DNA of 64,000 bases from Acinetobacter sp. TR3 (GCF_027105055.1 NZ_CP114264.1:2914001-2978000); one strand, 5' to 3'; counted from the first letter of the stretch, positions 17,400 through 27,829 are shown. Notes: generated by a model from the letters alone, not told the origin. A program made the numbers and translations.

Positions 17400-17657
17400 T
17401 TATGCAGTAGTTGCAGCTTTTTTAGCTTGAGCAGCTAAAGAAGCAACGCGATCTGAAGGTTGAGCACCTTGAGCAACCCAGTGAGCAAAACGGTCAGCAT
17501 CTAAACGAACTTTTTCAGCTTTACCTTGTGCAGTTGGGTTAAAGAAACCAATACGCTCGATGAAACGACCATCACGTGCATTGCGGCTATCAGTTACAAT
17601 GATTTGATAGAATGGACGTTTTTTTGCACCACCGCGCGCTAAACGAATAACAACCAT
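17400..17657 (-). CDS. rpsP: 30S ribosomal protein S16
   Basis: 85 residues from the ATG at 17657 ([18 protein letters not shown] is the normal S16 start); a frame extension to 17711 is upstream leader. [12 protein letters not shown] and [20 protein letters not shown] are the family landmarks. It is the first gene of the rpsP-rimM-trmD-rplS operon, so the operon promoter should lie in 17658-17800. Confidence 0.97.
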   Translation of the reverse strand: MVVIRLARGGAKKRPFYQIIVTDSRNARDGRFIERIGFFNPTAQGKAEKVRLDADRFAHWVAQGAQPSDRVASLAAQAKKAATTA

Positions 17658-17865
17658 GAGAACAACCTTATAATTTTTACGGATTATCCCTGCGCCGACC
17701 ATCGGCAGCACTTCAAACCCCTTTCATAGAGGGCAATATTCTACGTTATATTTGCTTTGAAAGAAAGACTAAATTCAGAGTTATCCACAGTTTTGAGCTT
17801 GTAAGAAGAGTTGCTAGTATCTGAAGTGGCACGCTACTTTAACTAAATCAGGAAAACTATTAAAT

Positions 17866-17894
17866 AAAAAAGCAAGCTAATTAAGCTTGCTTTT
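17866..17894 (-). terminator. Terminator of the minor pilin operon
   Basis: An 11-bp perfect stem AAAAGCAAGCT / AGCTTGCTTTT with loop TAATT (minus strand), then a T-rich run, 21 bases after the last pilin stop. Confidence 0.85.
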
Positions 17895-17914
17895 GGAGAC
17901 TGGAAAGGAACTGA

Positions 17915-18355
17915 TTAACGTCCATCCCAGTTTGAAGTTTGGGAAAGGACACATGTAGATGCCCCTTTGGCCCAAAACCTCTGCCCTTGATCATTCAAAC
18001 AGAGGACACCATTACCAAATTGATTTGTCCCACTTTTAGGTGTTGCAACTAATACCCAAGATGTCGCTAAAGTTGGTGAAGGGTTGAAACTCAGGTCATA
18101 TAAAGCACCACCTTGTTTAGGTGTAGTAGTACCACCATAAAGCAAATTAACTGTTGCATTTGCAAATGTTCCATTGGTAGCTTTATATGCTTGCATACGT
18201 TGAGCAATAAATAGCATCTCACTTTGAGCATCTACACGCTGACTGCGAATCTTATACTGTATATACGAAGGGTAAGCAAATGCAGCTAAAACCCCTATAA
18301 TTGTGACAGCAATCATCAATTCAATCAGTGTAAAACCTTTCTCTTCAATTACCAT
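17915..18355 (-). CDS. pilE: Type IV pilin-like minor pilin (PilE/ComF position)
   Basis: 146 residues. A prepilin leader, MVIEEKG, is cleaved before [27 protein letters not shown]; Glu5 of the mature helix is present. The C-terminal half has two cysteines (LCLNDQ and STCVLS) that likely form the D-region disulfide. It overlaps the upstream pilin gene by 7 bases and GGGGAAAA precedes its ATG. In Pseudomonas the last gene of this operon is pilE; in Acinetobacter baylyi the two pilin-like genes after comC (pilY1) are comE and comF. The product is part of the pilus tip complex for twitching and DNA uptake. Confidence 0.88.
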   Translation of the reverse strand: MVIEEKGFTLIELMIAVTIIGVLAAFAYPSYIQYKIRSQRVDAQSEMLFIAQRMQAYKATNGTFANATVNLLYGGTTTPKQGGALYDLSFNPSPTLATSWVLVATPKSGTNQFGNGVLCLNDQGQRFWAKGASTCVLSQTSNWDGR

Positions 18356-18870
18356 TTATTTTCCCCACCCACACCACAGCTAGTAAAAGTGACATTAGCA
18401 GCTGTTTTATTTCTACATTGTGTCCCAGTATTAGTCATTAAATAACTAAAGTTCTGCGGATCTGTGCTTTCAGCCCGAATCACCCATCGTTGCCCTAACG
18501 CCGTTACATCAGTCAATAATTTTGTAGTATCAGTACCATCCCTAATAGATAACTTATAACGAATATCAGTTCCAGTGGCACCAACAGGCAAAACTAGTTG
18601 AGATGTTACTGGGTCATACCCCACTAGATTACCAGTTGTGTTCTTATACATATAACTTGCATCAAAGCCTAAGTAACTAAAGTTTTTACCTTTATGGCGT
18701 TCCAATTGATCAGCTAAACGTTGTATTTCTTGTTGTGCCGTACTTGCAACAGCTCGACGTGAATACACTTGATAGCTTGGAATAGCAATGACGGCAAAAA
18801 TAGTAATAATTACCAAAACTACCATTAACTCAATCAATGTAAAACCTTGCTGGGATGTTTGCATAGTCAT
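18349..18870 (-). CDS. Type IV pilin-like minor pilin (ComE position)
   Basis: 173 residues. Leader MTMQTSQQG, then [31 protein letters not shown] with Glu5; a globular beta-rich domain follows, with two cysteines near the end (TQCRNK and TSCGVG). AAGGATCA before the ATG supports the 18870 start. It lies six bases after pilY1. In Pseudomonas this spot holds the small pilY2; here a second full pilin takes the place, as in Acinetobacter baylyi (comE). It is probably a minor pilin of the PilY1-containing tip. Confidence 0.85.
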   Translation of the reverse strand: MTMQTSQQGFTLIELMVVLVIITIFAVIAIPSYQVYSRRAVASTAQQEIQRLADQLERHKGKNFSYLGFDASYMYKNTTGNLVGYDPVTSQLVLPVGATGTDIRYKLSIRDGTDTTKLLTDVTALGQRWVIRAESTDPQNFSYLMTNTGTQCRNKTAANVTFTSCGVGGENKW

Positions 18871-18876
18871 TGATCC

Positions 18877-21800
18877 TTATTGCGCATACCGCTCATACCA
18901 TCTGTTTGGAATGAATTTTAATGCACCTCCAGTCGCTATAAATTTTGGCTTATTCGCTGGTGTGCAAGTTTGCCCAGCAGGACACGTATCGTTCGGATCT
19001 GGTACAACAATAACTCGCTTGTTCGGATCCTCATCGGCACTACCAACATTCAAAGTTACAATCCCAGAACCAAGGTTATAGACGTACTTTTCACCATCTT
19101 TACAAACGCCACCAGGTAAACATATACGTTGAGTAAAAGTATGACCTTTCACGCCAGCACCACAACTAGACGTAGTACCATTGTTTGATGCATCAAATTG
19201 AGTGACATATAAACTACCTTGTAAAGCAATCGGTGTAGTCAAACCTTTAATAACGCTAGCACCTGCTGCCGTTGTACCATCAATTTTCTTATTAAAGAGA
19301 TAATACCATCCACCCCAACCAGCTGTCTTATCAATAGCGGTCGCTGTTGTAGCACCATTAATAAATCTAAGTTTGGTATTTACTGGAGTTGTAGCATTTT
19401 CATCTGCTTTGGTACGAGCATCTAAATTAGTACTTGGAAAACGGCCAGCATCCGTACTAGGATAACTATCATAGTCAAAAATTCCATATGCACCATCAAA
19501 CTGCAAGTTAGTTGGATCTTTCTTTTGAGGTGAGTCACTTGTTGCTAATATAGGTGAACTTTGATTACCAGAAACAAAAGTTACTACAACCGTATTTCCA
19601 CCAAAGATACTTGTACTGGCTGCACTATTATGTGCCGTAAAGGCTGGTAATGTATAAAAACGCGGACTTGTACCATTATTATCATGCAAGTCTAAGATTT
19701 TAATAGTTTGCGTTTTGAATGTATCTTTACCATCATTTTTAAAGTCGATTCTAAAAGCCTGTCCAGCTAAATCTCCAAAATATATATGATCAATAATACC
19801 GTCATTATTCCGATCAACACTTCGAATTTGACTAGCTACACTATACTTTAAACTTGGATTATTAGTAGAATCTGCATTCCATAGCAAATCACCCGTATCC
19901 GCATCAAACATATATATACCCGCACCAATTCTCTTTTCTGTTCCATCAGCGTTCAGGTTCGTTTCTTGCTTATAGTTATATATCTCATAACCAGCATAAC
20001 CAGTACGAATACCATTCGATTTTAAACCATCTCCATCATCACCACCAGCATCATACCCCCCTCCCACGATCATAACTAACTTACGTTTACCATTCCAATT
20101 TACATAACCAAGTGTAGGTTTCGACCAACTTTGCCCCATTTTGGCTAAAGCATTGTAAGTTACTCCTTCAGGATGATTTTGTGAGTAAACCTTACTTGTT
20201 GATGGGTCAATTTGAAATTTAATTTTTGGACTATCAATATTTGTAAGATCAAGAGCATAATAACTACGCCCCCCCATACGCATACCACCATAAACCCATT
20301 GTTTACCAATTAAGTCTTCTGTTTTACTTCCTCCAGATACGGTACGAGATGCACCTGCGACAGTTAGAGTTCCATCACTTTTACTAACGTAAACTGTATG
20401 CGAAACCCATTCACCATCCATACCATAATATAAGGCATTTTTCCCTGCGGCTAGATTACCACCACCTTGTTTGAAGGTCTCTGATTGCTTTTCAATGATT
20501 TCTTTAGGGACAAAAGCAAATTTTTCTATCCCAGTACTAGCATCAACAATCTCTACTAGACCTTGTGTAGTACCAAATAAAACATAATCTTCACGATTAG
20601 TCGTATCAATACTAACTTTTCCTGTCGTTGCATCTTTAGAAGCAATTGCTTTGCCTGATTGTGTAATTAAGAGAGGTTTTGAATGATAAACACTACCCAT
20701 TTGACGCAAACTTGCCGATTGGGTAGATAAATCTAAACCATTCGTATTCGTACCATCCGATATAATATAACCTAGTAGTCCCATTAGGGCTGGCGCATAC
20801 TTCGTATCTGTTTTCGTTTTATCATCACTAGTATATTTATATGTAATCTGTGATAAATTAAGATTTTGTGAGATTTGACCATTATTAGCGGCCTTAGTCC
20901 CATCATAGTTATAATCTGTCAGTAGTTTTCGCCCTGTTTCACCTTGTGCATTTCGACCTAATGTTAAACGATTTAAAACTCCGCCCTTTTTAAACAAAGC
21001 TGTGCCATCTGGATAACTAGATTTACTTTCCCAAATATCTGCTAGATCTTGTAGGACACTTTTCTTAACAACAACCGTATTATCATCAGCAACAGACTTA
21101 CTTGAATAAACCCCATTATTTAATACATAATATTTTTTAAGATTACCAAACCAAATTTGCTGTACATCTTCAGGTTTAACCTTTGGTTCAAACTGTGGAA
21201 AATATGCATATGGCTGCACTATAGAGGGGTTCAATTCATCTAATGGTATTGTAGACGAACCTGTACTCATTGATGGAATATCTTTGTTAAGCTGTTTAAT
21301 AAAAGCATTAATACTATTCACAACATCTTGTGAATTTGATCCAGCAACCCAACCCCCATCACCTAACGTACCCCAAACTTTAGCATCTTCTACATCGTTA
21401 TTACCTGTACTAGTAAAATCACTACCAAATCCAACCACGACTGTTTTAATCTGTAACCCTACAGGATTCTTAGCAGGATCCAACAATGATTGGGCATATT
21501 TACCAATACATGACCATCCATTATTTGATGAGTTAAAATATCCAGTCCTACCAAGTAAACTACTATAAATATTAGTGCGATTACCAAGTGAACTGTTGTT
21601 ACAATTAAATAAACCCCCTTTCGTTGACAAAGACTGTTTCATCAACTTGTATGCTGTTCCGCTTACACCATCTCTCCCTGTGCCTATACCACCACTCGGA
21701 TTAGGCTCGCCATCAGTCAGGAAATAAATTCCCTGCCCACTACACTCTTTTTTAGCAGAGTTATCTATCTGACTTTTAATAGAACTTGGCATATCATATA

Positions 21801-22878
21801 TTGCACCATCTTTTGAGGTGCTTATAGAACTACTAAAACCACTATTATTATTATCCGTATCATCTAATGTCATATTATAATTGAAACATGTGGCGGAGTT
21901 ATTACCTACATTACAAGCTCTACTACTAGTAAAACCTGCAGGTACCGAATAACCCGAGGAAATATAGTTCCCCCAATTCGAACAAGCTTTTGTATTCGTA
22001 TTCCAACTTTGGCAAGCCCAACCTGTACTAGGATTACCATTAAAACGCGCATAAACAGGAACATTCACTGTGACTTGCGGTAAGGCAGTCGTAGTCCCAA
22101 GCAAATATGCAGCTGCATCAGCATAAGCATAAGCAGTTGGAGTGCTACCACTAGCAGATAAACTATTAATCACACTTACTAAATCATCGCGATGAGTCAC
22201 ATTTTTATATTTTGGAATATTCTCCCAAACATAAGTACAATCACTTCGATTACCATACGTACAACTAATATTTTTGTCCGTTATATATGGTGAAGCTGTA
22301 CTAAATCCTGTCGGCAATTTAGTACTATCCCCTCCCCATGACAAACAATTATAATTATCCGGATTCCATGTTTTACATTCATTATAGTATATTGTGTCTA
22401 CATTCTTACCACTTACGACAGTACGTACAGTATATCTCGTCCACCGTGGTTTAATATAATTTCCATCTTGAACAGAACCTGTAACTGTCCCTAATGCTTT
22501 AGCAGGAATTCTAATATATCCCTTAGTCGCACTAAATGTCGCCAACCCTATAATTACTTTATCTTCAATTCTTGGGGTCGTAGACGTACCATTTAATGCA
22601 TCATTTAAACCTTTTTTGAGGGCACCTATACGATCTTCCTTATAAGAATTAGATCCTGCCCCCATACTTCCAGAGGTGTCTAACATCATCATTAAGGTCG
22701 TGGTCCCTACACTATCTTCAGGAACTTTGTAAATTTCAATATCACTAGCATAAGTTGATGGTAAGCTTACACACAATAAACTAGTAATCGCAGCTGAAAG
22801 TGCAGCAACTTTAAACTTAGACACCACAGAGGTCTGCTGACGTGGTGTCATGTCGCTTCGATTTTGTACATTTTTCAT
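18877..22878 (-). CDS. pilY1: Pilus tip adhesin / assembly factor PilY1 (ComC)
   Basis: 1333 residues from the ATG at 22878, preceded by GAGGAGTG after the pilX stop; an in-frame ATG at 22902 lies inside pilX and is less likely. The signal peptide has a long basic n-region, with cleavage near STYAS (about residue 44). An N-terminal von Willebrand A domain carries the MIDAS motif DTSGSM (about 67-72) and long Cys-containing inserts. The C-terminal half is the PilY1 beta-propeller with a calcium loop, DRNNDGIID. PilY1 sits at the pilus tip with the minor pilins, controls extension and retraction, and mediates adhesion. In A. baylyi the homologue ComC is needed for DNA uptake. Confidence 0.94.
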   Translation of the reverse strand: MKNVQNRSDMTPRQQTSVVSKFKVAALSAAITSLLCVSLPSTYASDIEIYKVPEDSVGTTTLMMMLDTSGSMGAGSNSYKEDRIGALKKGLNDALNGTSTTPRIEDKVIIGLATFSATKGYIRIPAKALGTVTGSVQDGNYIKPRWTRYTVRTVVSGKNVDTIYYNECKTWNPDNYNCLSWGGDSTKLPTGFSTASPYITDKNISCTYGNRSDCTYVWENIPKYKNVTHRDDLVSVINSLSASGSTPTAYAYADAAAYLLGTTTALPQVTVNVPVYARFNGNPSTGWACQSWNTNTKACSNWGNYISSGYSVPAGFTSSRACNVGNNSATCFNYNMTLDDTDNNNSGFSSSISTSKDGAIYDMPSSIKSQIDNSAKKECSGQGIYFLTDGEPNPSGGIGTGRDGVSGTAYKLMKQSLSTKGGLFNCNNSSLGNRTNIYSSLLGRTGYFNSSNNGWSCIGKYAQSLLDPAKNPVGLQIKTVVVGFGSDFTSTGNNDVEDAKVWGTLGDGGWVAGSNSQDVVNSINAFIKQLNKDIPSMSTGSSTIPLDELNPSIVQPYAYFPQFEPKVKPEDVQQIWFGNLKKYYVLNNGVYSSKSVADDNTVVVKKSVLQDLADIWESKSSYPDGTALFKKGGVLNRLTLGRNAQGETGRKLLTDYNYDGTKAANNGQISQNLNLSQITYKYTSDDKTKTDTKYAPALMGLLGYIISDGTNTNGLDLSTQSASLRQMGSVYHSKPLLITQSGKAIASKDATTGKVSIDTTNREDYVLFGTTQGLVEIVDASTGIEKFAFVPKEIIEKQSETFKQGGGNLAAGKNALYYGMDGEWVSHTVYVSKSDGTLTVAGASRTVSGGSKTEDLIGKQWVYGGMRMGGRSYYALDLTNIDSPKIKFQIDPSTSKVYSQNHPEGVTYNALAKMGQSWSKPTLGYVNWNGKRKLVMIVGGGYDAGGDDGDGLKSNGIRTGYAGYEIYNYKQETNLNADGTEKRIGAGIYMFDADTGDLLWNADSTNNPSLKYSVASQIRSVDRNNDGIIDHIYFGDLAGQAFRIDFKNDGKDTFKTQTIKILDLHDNNGTSPRFYTLPAFTAHNSAASTSIFGGNTVVVTFVSGNQSSPILATSDSPQKKDPTNLQFDGAYGIFDYDSYPSTDAGRFPSTNLDARTKADENATTPVNTKLRFINGATTATAIDKTAGWGGWYYLFNKKIDGTTAAGASVIKGLTTPIALQGSLYVTQFDASNNGTTSSCGAGVKGHTFTQRICLPGGVCKDGEKYVYNLGSGIVTLNVGSADEDPNKRVIVVPDPNDTCPAGQTCTPANKPKFIATGGALKFIPNRWYERYAQ

Positions 22879-22891
22879 GTTTGACACTCCT

Positions 22892-23641
22892 CTATGATGC
22901 ACCTGTTACAGGCTTTAAGGTATATTCCATCTCTTGATTACTGTAAGGCACGTTATTTGTTTTCAAGCAGTCGGATACTGTTTCATTATTTGTTACAGTA
23001 CTATCAACAAAACTGGTGTAGTTTGATAAACAGGCTTGTATATCACTTGAACTATTACTACTTAAATTAGGGATAATAGATGTAACGTTAACTACTACTT
23101 TTTGAATTTTTTGGGTTTTAGACATTTCTGAATCATCCCCTTCAAGCAAATGTTCCCAGTCTTGACTATTGCTAGCAGCCCGGATGCCGACACGAGTCAT
23201 TACAGCGGAACGTCCACTGATAAAATCAGCTTTTTGATCTACATTACAAAATCCAACTGTTCCAAGTTGAGTATTTTTAATTTGTGATCCTTCCCAATAA
23301 ACCACACTAGCATTGCGGCTACCAGACAAACTATTCGCATCGCCACCTCGGATACAGAAAACAAGTTCTTTACCCTTATTCTCTGGACGTAAGACATAAG
23401 CCAACATTCCATCACCTATTTGCATTTTTGCTAATGTTAATTCATCAGAAGTTTGATTCTCTAAGTTAAAAAACACCGCATCAGATGCTTGCTGTAATAA
23501 TGCTTGCGCTTGCGTATTCATCGCAATATTTAATGATGTCAAGCTACCACGAATTGCCCATGTCCCTACTAAAGTTAACAGTACAAGCATGATCAAAACG
23601 ACAATCAAAGTTGCACCGCGCTGCATTGCTAATCTTCTCAT
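22892..23641 (-). CDS. pilX: Minor pilin assembly protein PilX
   Basis: 249 residues. The start MRRLAMQRGATLIVVLIMLVLLTLVGTWAIRGS is the PilX N-terminus: a short leader, cleavage after Gly, and no Glu5 in the usual place, as in PilX proteins. A globular domain with four cysteines follows. The ATG overlaps the pilW stop (ATGA), pointing to translational coupling; a second ATG five codons in is also possible. It is part of the minor pilin complex with PilV, PilW and FimU that primes pilus assembly and holds PilY1. Confidence 0.9.
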   Translation of the reverse strand: MRRLAMQRGATLIVVLIMLVLLTLVGTWAIRGSLTSLNIAMNTQAQALLQQASDAVFFNLENQTSDELTLAKMQIGDGMLAYVLRPENKGKELVFCIRGGDANSLSGSRNASVVYWEGSQIKNTQLGTVGFCNVDQKADFISGRSAVMTRVGIRAASNSQDWEHLLEGDDSEMSKTQKIQKVVVNVTSIIPNLSSNSSSDIQACLSNYTSFVDSTVTNNETVSDCLKTNNVPYSNQEMEYTLKPVTGAS

Positions 23642-24639
23642 TTTGGATTCTCCTGCAAGCCAAAACCATTACGCAATGCTACTGTTTGAGTAACTACCTG
23701 ACGATTATAAAGATTGTTTTTACTATCCGTTTTGAGTGGTTTATTCACATCAAAAATTTGATATGTTTTATTCGGATCAGCTAAATCATTTTTACCAACA
23801 CTGTCAGGAGAGCGTACCAATACACCAATTTGAATTGAAACTATTTGTGGTTTTGTAGTAAGTGCCAAATAATTAGGAATACTAATATATCCAAAACGGT
23901 CTAACAGGCCGTCCTTACCAGCTTTTGCTGGATTAGTGGTGGCATCTAGTGTATCGGAAGCCACTCCTAGTAAAATGTGCATATGATCAACGCGAGGAAT
24001 AATAATCTCCCCATCACCATTAAGCCCATCCAATTTAAGTTCATCATCCTTTGTATAGGTAGTGGCTTTACAAGCTAAAACTAGGGGTGTATTTGGATCA
24101 TTATTATTTTGACTATCAGCACGTAAAAAATAACGCTCAACAACATAAGCATTTACATTTATTTGGTTTCCTTCGCAATCAAATGAGTTACCAATAGTAT
24201 TCCGATATTGAATTACCAATTGATCACTTTTTTCGTCTTGTAAATTAGATAAACCTATATTCCCTTGCGTCATTAAATTATTAGCAGCAGTCCCACCTGT
24301 AATTGTAAAAGTATTCACGCTACTTAAATTTGCCTTACTTAATACAATCCCCCCATGCAAAATAGTCGGATCTATCACTGGTTTTACTGCATTTAGATTG
24401 GCTAGCCGAATATCCCTCAACATGTACTCAAAACCGAAACTAGCGCTATTTTGCAAATTAGCAGCACTTTGCTGAATAGCCATACCTCTCTGCCCTGTTA
24501 TATAAAGTTGAATTGCTGCTGCTGTAATTAATAAGCCTAAAATAATAGCGATCATTAATTCAATCAGGGTAAAGCCTGACTGATTCCTATAATAGTCATT
24601 TCTAGTTTGAATAAATAAATAATCATTGGCTGCTTTCAC
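23638..24639 (-). CDS. pilW: Minor pilin PilW
   Basis: 333 residues from a GTG at 24639 that shares one base with the pilV stop (TAGTG) and has GGAG ten bases ahead; an ATG eight codons further up lies inside pilV. A long leader of about 20 residues ends in QSG, then [30 protein letters not shown] with Glu5. The remaining globular part is of PilW type (NSASFGFEYMLRDIRLANLN). In A. baylyi the gene at this position is called comB. Confidence 0.9.
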   Translation of the reverse strand: MKAANDYLFIQTRNDYYRNQSGFTLIELMIAIILGLLITAAAIQLYITGQRGMAIQQSAANLQNSASFGFEYMLRDIRLANLNAVKPVIDPTILHGGIVLSKANLSSVNTFTITGGTAANNLMTQGNIGLSNLQDEKSDQLVIQYRNTIGNSFDCEGNQINVNAYVVERYFLRADSQNNNDPNTPLVLACKATTYTKDDELKLDGLNGDGEIIIPRVDHMHILLGVASDTLDATTNPAKAGKDGLLDRFGYISIPNYLALTTKPQIVSIQIGVLVRSPDSVGKNDLADPNKTYQIFDVNKPLKTDSKNNLYNRQVVTQTVALRNGFGLQENPK

Positions 24640-25133
24640 TAGAATGTCTCCATGACCAAACATTGAGCATCTGGCTTATAAATACCATTAAGCATACAAG
24701 TAGAAAGATCATCTTTAGTAATGACCGTTTTCCCCCATGCAATATAGATACAGGTGCGACTACTGCCATCACATTGCTTCATTATTATGGTTTGTCCAGC
24801 ATTATTAGCTTTTGTTAAAATCTGAGTCGCATCATATTTAGCCATCTTTGCAACATCGCATGCAGGTTGATAAGCTGTTGATGTACCAAAACAATCTGTT
24901 TCTGTCTGTTTATTATTGATTGAAGAAATATAATCATTAATACCTAATCGATTTATTCGCATACGATCAGTTAAATCTCTTGCTGTGGTCATTGCTGTTG
25001 TACGATCCATTGCTTCTGCTGTTGCTTGCAAAGCACGAAGTTGTAAAGCAGAAAATCCAAGTACACCTATTGCCAAAATAAATAAGGCAACCAAAATCTC
25101 TACCATTCCTATACCATGCTGTTGCTTAATCAT
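24639..25133 (-). CDS. pilV: Minor pilin PilV
   Basis: 164 residues. A short leader MIKQQHG and then IGMVEILVALFILAIGVLGFSALQLRALQ is diagnostic of PilV. AMDRTTAMTTARDLTDRMRIN follows, a conserved PilV block. Cysteines in the C-terminal half probably form disulfides. Its ATG overlaps the fimU stop by four bases. It is part of the minor pilin tip complex. Confidence 0.92.
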   Translation of the reverse strand: MIKQQHGIGMVEILVALFILAIGVLGFSALQLRALQATAEAMDRTTAMTTARDLTDRMRINRLGINDYISSINNKQTETDCFGTSTAYQPACDVAKMAKYDATQILTKANNAGQTIIMKQCDGSSRTCIYIAWGKTVITKDDLSTCMLNGIYKPDAQCLVMETF

Positions 25134-25663
25134 GAGCAGCCCCCTGATTTATCCTCAATTTTTTGAATTACTCCCGTTTTAGAGATACTGATTTGTTTGG
25201 ATGAGCTCAATTTTTGGCTACATACAGTAAAAACTAAAGGAACAGGCTGTTTTATTTTTTTAGGATTAGTGATAGGGTCTTCTGGTTGGCTAGGATTAAA
25301 AGAAGGATTATTAATTTCTTTTTGTCTTATAGTAACTAACCCTATAGGTTGAAAAACAACGTCTGTTGTATCACTTGTTAATTTAATATCATCATATTTT
25401 GATATCCAAAAAAAGTTAGTGGCATCACTTGTGCCATCGCTAAACTTTACGGTTACCTCTTTTCGTAACACCGCAGATTGAGCCCTTGCCTGCCCAAAAA
25501 TATAGGCTAAATCTTTCGCTGTAGTATTTAAACGCTGCTTAGCGATTAAATCACTTAGGGGCGGTATCGTCATTACTGCTACAACTGCCAATATGGCAAT
25601 CGTTACCGCCATCTCTATTAAGGTGAATCCTCGATTGTTCCCCATCGCTTTACACCTAATCAT
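25130..25663 (-). CDS. fimU: Minor pilin FimT/FimU (GspH family)
   Basis: 177 residues. The leader MIRCKAMGNNRG is cleaved before FTLIEMAVTIAILAVVAVMTIPPLSDLIAKQRL with Glu5; a GspH/FimT domain follows (LAYIFGQARAQSAVLRKEVTVKFSDG). It is first in the operon fimU-pilV-pilW-pilX-pilY1-pilin-pilE, so the promoter lies in the short gap to the ispH terminator. FimT and FimU are hard to tell apart; operon position favours FimU. Pseudopilins of this group may also bind DNA in natural transformation. Confidence 0.87.
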   Translation of the reverse strand: MIRCKAMGNNRGFTLIEMAVTIAILAVVAVMTIPPLSDLIAKQRLNTTAKDLAYIFGQARAQSAVLRKEVTVKFSDGTSDATNFFWISKYDDIKLTSDTTDVVFQPIGLVTIRQKEINNPSFNPSQPEDPITNPKKIKQPVPLVFTVCSQKLSSSKQISISKTGVIQKIEDKSGGCS

Positions 25664-25733
25664 CCAAATTCCCTTACTCTATATTAAATCTTATTTTTAC
25701 AGAACCAATACAAAGCAGATAAACTCCATAAAA

Positions 25734-25761
25734 AAACGGATAGGCTGCACCCTATCCGTTT
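25734..25761 (-). terminator. Terminator of ispH
   Basis: An 11-bp perfect stem AAACGGATAGG / CCTATCCGTTT with a six-base loop; on the minus strand it runs into seven Ts, 25 bases after the ispH stop. Confidence 0.85.
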
Positions 25762-25785
25762 CAAGTTCACATTTTTCTATAAAAA

Positions 25786-26736
25786 TTAGGCTTGTATCAC
25801 CTGAATACGTAGCTCTTTAGGTAAGCTAAATGTAATGTTCTCTTCTCGTCCATCCAACTCTTTAGGAGGGGTTGCCCCCCAATCTTGTAACCGTTGAATC
25901 ACTTGTTTAATCAGTATCTCTGGGGCTGATGCACCTGCAGTCACACCAATTTTACTTTCCTGCTTAAACCATTCTTTTTCAAGCTGATCAGCATTATCCA
26001 CGAGATAAGCAGATTTACCCATCCGCTCTGCCAATTCACGTAAGCGATTTGAATTCGATGAATTCGGAGAACCTACTACCAACACTACATCACATTGTTC
26101 CGCCAAATCACGTACTGCATCTTGACGATTTTGAGTGGCATAACAGATATCATCTTTCCTCGGACCTTGGATCTTAGGAAATTTTGTTCTTAAGGCATCG
26201 ATGACCTTAGCCGTATCATCAATCGAAAGCGTCGTTTGAGTGACAAATGCAACTTTATGAGGATGTTCAACCACCAAAGCTGCAACATCTTCTTCATCTT
26301 CAACCAAATAAATCTTTCCACCACCAGATTTATCATATTGCCCCATTGTACCTTCGACCTCAGGATGCCCCTCATGCCCAATTAAGATTGCTTCAGTTCC
26401 TTCTCTGGCATATTTCGTGACCTCAATATGCACCTTAGTTACTAGAGGGCAAGTCGCGTCAAAGACTTTTAGACCACGGCGATCTGCTTCTTGTTGTACT
26501 GCTTTAGACACGCCATGCGCACTAAAGATTACAATCGAATCATCAGGCACTTGGTCAAGCTCATCTACAAAAACCGCACCACGCTGACGCAGATCATCAA
26601 CAACAAACTTGTTATGTACCACTTCATGACGTACATAAATTGGCGGATTAAAACATTCTAGTGCCCGATTAACGATTGCTATAGCACGGTCAACACCAGC
26701 ACAAAAGCCTCGTGGATTGGCCAACACAATTTCCAT
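25786..26736 (-). CDS. ispH: 4-hydroxy-3-methylbut-2-enyl diphosphate reductase
   Basis: Last step of the MEP isoprenoid pathway, giving IPP and DMAPP through a [4Fe-4S] cluster. From the ATG at 26736, preceded by AGAGAGGATGTT, it has 316 residues; a start six codons further up is less likely. The cluster cysteines are Cys12 in NPRGFCAGV, the Cys in [11 protein letters not shown], and the Cys in [12 protein letters not shown]. Catalytic landmarks include the VRHEVVHN and [14 protein letters not shown] motifs. It is divergent from gmk with a 102-base gap. Confidence 0.97.
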   Translation of the reverse strand: MEIVLANPRGFCAGVDRAIAIVNRALECFNPPIYVRHEVVHNKFVVDDLRQRGAVFVDELDQVPDDSIVIFSAHGVSKAVQQEADRRGLKVFDATCPLVTKVHIEVTKYAREGTEAILIGHEGHPEVEGTMGQYDKSGGGKIYLVEDEEDVAALVVEHPHKVAFVTQTTLSIDDTAKVIDALRTKFPKIQGPRKDDICYATQNRQDAVRDLAEQCDVVLVVGSPNSSNSNRLRELAERMGKSAYLVDNADQLEKEWFKQESKIGVTAGASAPEILIKQVIQRLQDWGATPPKELDGREENITFSLPKELRIQVIQA

Positions 26737-26838
26737 AACATCCTCTCTTATCACCTGAATATTTATGCCAAACTATTTCGTTTAATGGCACGCTACACTA
26801 CAATAGCCAAGATATTTTATCATATCAGGAAAAATATC

Positions 26839-27462
26839 ATGTCGGGTCTATTGTTTGTCGTTTCTGCGGCATCAGGAACAGGCAAAACATCTCTCGTTAA
26901 AGCCCTACTCGATCGAGTCAGCAATCTACATGTTTCTGTCTCACATACGACACGCGGTCAACGCCCTGGTGAACTAGATGGTGTTCACTATCATTTTACT
27001 GATACTGAAACTTTTTTAGCTCAAGTAGAACAAGGTGGTTTTATTGAGTATGCAGAAGTATTTGGTAATTACTACGGCACATCTCAAGCCAAAGTCAAAG
27101 AACAATTACAACAAGGTCATGATGTGTTACTCGAAATTGACTGGCAGGGTGCTGATCAAGTTCGTCGACTTTTTCCTGAATCAAAACAAATTTTTATCTT
27201 ACCGCCAACTCAATATGATTTAAGACAACGATTATCTAATCGCGGAACAGATTCAGTTGAAGTAATTGAACATCGTTTAAGTTGTGCTGTAGAAGATATG
27301 CGTCATTTCGCAAATTTCGATTACATCATCATCAATGATGATTTCAATAAAGCTGTTCATGATTTAGAAGCAATTATTACAGCAAATCGTTTAGTTACCT
27401 TACAGCAAAGTGCTCGTCACCAGCAATTAATTGAAAAGTTAATCACCCTTAATCGCGAATAA
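26839..27462 (+). CDS. gmk: Guanylate kinase
   Basis: Phosphorylates GMP to GDP. From the ATG at 26839 (AGGA ten bases ahead) it has 207 residues, the family length; an upstream in-frame start at 26785 is in the promoter. The P-loop is SAASGTGKTSLVKALL; GMP-binding residues lie in VSHTTRGQRPGELDGVHYHF; then YYGTSQ and LEIDWQGADQVR. The order gmk-rpoZ-spoT is conserved in gammaproteobacteria. Confidence 0.97.
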   Translation: MSGLLFVVSAASGTGKTSLVKALLDRVSNLHVSVSHTTRGQRPGELDGVHYHFTDTETFLAQVEQGGFIEYAEVFGNYYGTSQAKVKEQLQQGHDVLLEIDWQGADQVRRLFPESKQIFILPPTQYDLRQRLSNRGTDSVEVIEHRLSCAVEDMRHFANFDYIIINDDFNKAVHDLEAIITANRLVTLQQSARHQQLIEKLITLNRE

Positions 27463-27532
27463 CTTGAGTCTTATTTAAAAGCCTTTTATACTACTTAGTC
27501 TTTTCAAATGTAATGTTCAAACGAGACAACTT

Positions 27533-27811
27533 ATGGCACGTGTAACCGTTGAAGATTGTTTAGACCACGTAGATAACCGTTTTGAGTTAGTACTGGTAGC
27601 GAGTAAACGTGCACGCCAATTAGCACGTCAAGGTATGGAACCAACTGTAGAATGGGATAATGATAAACCAACAGTCGTTTCATTACGCGAAATTGCGGCA
27701 GGTCATGTCACTAAAGAAATTTTAAAACAACGCGATCAAGATTATCAGACTTCAAATCTTGACATGGTGTTGTCTACAAACTCATTAAATTTAGAAGGCT
27801 TCTCTTTCTAA
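27533..27811 (+). CDS. rpoZ: RNA polymerase omega subunit
   Basis: 92 residues. [30 protein letters not shown] is the conserved omega N-terminus that binds beta-prime. Acinetobacter-length protein. It sits between gmk and spoT and is followed by its own terminator. Confidence 0.97.
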   Translation: MARVTVEDCLDHVDNRFELVLVASKRARQLARQGMEPTVEWDNDKPTVVSLREIAAGHVTKEILKQRDQDYQTSNLDMVLSTNSLNLEGFSF

Positions 27812-27829
27812 ATTGGATTTGCTTTGTCT

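Noticed and set aside
18877..22878. PilY1 as a large secreted toxin or RTX-type protein because of its size and Ca loop
   Set aside because: Position within the minor pilin operon, the MIDAS von Willebrand domain and the beta-propeller with DxNxDGxxD identify PilY1; there are no RTX nonapeptide repeats.
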